The notes under the pieces: model-generated | What the model was told of the DNA's origin: nothing | Databases searched by the model: none | Seen by the model: the letters and a program-made list of their open reading frames with translations, nothing else | Position numbers and translations under genes: made by a program | Shown here: positions 62,448-64,000 of the stretch, one piece after another | Layout: each line of letters opens with the position of its first letter | Position numbering within the stretch: the first letter of the stretch is position 1 | NCBI RefSeq assembly: GCF_048569485.1 | Contig: NC_134358.1 | Location: 551,792,309 to 551,856,308, forward strand | Length of the DNA: 64,000 nt | Reading direction: 5' to 3' | Origin: Anomaloglossus baeobatrachus | Lineage: Eukaryota; Chordata; Amphibia; Anura; Aromobatidae

Positions 62448-64000
62448 AGGGAACCTGTCACCAGATTTTTGAGTTATAAACTAAAACTAGCACCTTAAGT
62501 AGCTCCTGGGCTGCATTCTATAAAAGGTGCATGTTTTCCTCTGACCCCCCCCCTCCGTAGACCCCACAGTTACCTTTATAAAATCTCCCACCATGTATGA
62601 TAACCCTTGGGTCCAGTCAGATGGGCGTCTTATTTTGCAGCTCCTGTCCCTACTTTTGGTACTGATCTCCTTCCTCGTCTGATGATTGACGTGGATAATG
62701 CCTCTGGCGCCATCCACGTAGCTGGGCAAACTCTCGAGCCTGTGCAGAGATATTACTGGCTTGCGCAGGCGCACTTTGCTCTGTTCTATTGAGGGCAGAG
62801 CTGAAACCATTGCTGCACTTGCACAAGCTGGTGAGTTCTCTGCACAGGCACGAGATTTTGCCTAGCCATGTGGAGGATGTCACCTACGTCATCACTTCTG
62901 GTAATGGGAAGCAAGAAAACCGTGGCCAGTGCATGCACATTTATGTTTTAACTCTGCCCTCAGTAGAGCAGAGTGTAGTGCGCCTGCACAAGCCGGCAAT
63001 GACTCTGCGCAGGCGCAAGATTTAGCCTAGCCATGTGGATGACGTCACCTACGTCATCACTTCTGGTAATGGGAAGCAAGAAAACCGTGGCCAGCGCATG
63101 CACATGTTTTGCATTTGCCACAGTAGGGCAGAGTGAAGTGTGCCTCCACAAGCCAGCGATTTCTCTGCACAGGCATGAGATTTTGTCTGGCGATGTGGAT
63201 GACATCACCTACATTATCCACGTAGCCAGTCAAAATCTCATTTCCGGTAATGGGAAGCAGGAAAACCATGGCAAGTGCATGCACATTTAGGTTTTAACTC
63301 TGCCACAGTGGGCAGATCGAAGTGGGCCTGCGCAAGCCGGCAATACCTCTGCGCAGGTACAAGATTTTGCCTGGCTATGTGGATGACGCAGGCCACGTCA
63401 TCCACAACGCCGGGCAAAATCTTGCACCTGCGCAGAGTCATGTGGTTGACTCTGCGTCATCCACGTAGCCAGGCAAAATCACACTTCCAGTAATGGGAAG
63501 CAGGAAAAGCATGGTCAGCGTGTGCGCACTTATGTTTTTGGCTCAGCCTGCAATAGGGCAGAGCGAAGTGCGCCTGCGCGAGCCGGCAATGTCTCTGCCC
63601 AGGTGCGAGATTTTGCCAGGCTACGTGATTGTGGATGACGTGATCTGCATCTAACCCGCAGCTTAGCAAAATCTCGAGTCTGCGCAGTGACATTACTGGC
63701 TTGCGCAGGCGCATTTCACTCTGCCCTACTGCGATCAGAGCCAAAACATAAGTGCGCACACGCTGGCCATGCTTTAAATGCTTACCATTACCGGCAGTGA
63801 GATTTTGACCGGCTACGTCAATGACTCCATCCACATCGCCGGGCAAAATCTCGCGCCTGCACAGAGAACTCGTTGGCTCGCGCAGGCGCACCAATGTTTT
63901 CGTCTCTGCCTAGTACAGCAGAGTGAAGTGCACCTGCGCTAGCCGGCAAATGTCTCTGTGCAGGCTCGAGATTTTGCCCTGCTACGTGGATGGACAGGAG
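62448..64000. mobile_element. TTAA-type (Kolobok- or piggyBac-like) non-autonomous element, cut by the window edge
   Basis: TTAA at 62444-62447 is followed by AGGGAACCTGTCACCAGAT, a left end I associate with abundant TTAA-flanked elements of frogs. The right end lies outside. From about 62770 the body is a degenerate tandem repeat. No transposase. Confidence 0.6.
62770..64000. repeat. Degenerate tandem repeat, about 165-250-bp units, rich in CGCAGGCGCA
   Basis: Units share GGTAATGGGAAGCA(A/G)G (62899, 63064, 63246, 63491), GCGCCTGC(A/G)CAAGCCGGCAAT, CTCTGCGCAGGCGCAAGATT and TGTGGATGACGTCA blocks. Some units are inverted, especially after 63640. Small frames on both strands follow the repeat and are not genes. 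Confidence 0.8.

Overview
This window looks like repeat-rich intergenic DNA from a large vertebrate genome, most likely a frog or toad. The reasons are dispersed families I associate with anuran genomes (a TTAA-flanked element starting AGGGAACCTGTCACC, an 8-bp-TSD element ending TAGAGATGAGCGA, TWA-flanked Harbinger-like MITEs), Tc1 transposons, chromodomain Gypsy LTRs and long tetranucleotide arrays. There are no bacterial operons and no complete host gene. The only host coding evidence is two short candidate terminal exons, one near each end of the window (+ strand near 434, - strand near 56436). They resemble each other, so the window may lie between two convergent, related genes.

Layout. 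1-2.8 kb: (TCTA)n, the candidate + strand terminal exon with a poly(A) signal, and unclassified sequence. 2.8-4.05 kb: two different truncated Tc1 elements meeting head to head. 4.38-10.06 kb: a five-level nest (solo LTR A > Harbinger-like MITE > solo LTR B, minus > solo LTR C, plus > Tc1 with a full-length transposase frame), each level with a readable target-site duplication. 10.57-15.94 kb: a young LTR element with nearly identical 1,229-bp LTRs, a serine-tRNA-like primer site, no visible pol, and a long frame ending in a cold-shock domain; this is the most interesting object in the window. 16.5-41.0 kb: a 24.5-kb satellite of a 31-bp unit with higher-order periods, carrying three copies of one Gypsy insertion event, one of them now a solo LTR.

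41-48 kb: a possible LTR, then a 4.27-kb hAT-like non-autonomous element with inverted repeats and a cargo module, then a Harbinger-like MITE. 48-52 kb: a duplicated TATA segment, an unclassified repeat with a pyrimidine minisatellite, and decayed repeats. 52.5-55.2 kb: solo LTR E containing a MITE and solo LTR D. 55.4-58.2 kb: two TA-flanked MITEs with the - strand terminal exon between them. 56.85-61.3 kb: GATA arrays interrupted by a MITE and a 2.1-kb fold-back element that shares cargo with the hAT-like element. 61.6-64 kb: another MITE and a TTAA-type element with a CGCAGGCGCA-rich tandem repeat, cut by the window edge.

These loci do not form a pathway; the relationships are insertion order, shared families and tandem duplication. 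All boundaries, duplications and identities were read by eye without alignment or database search.
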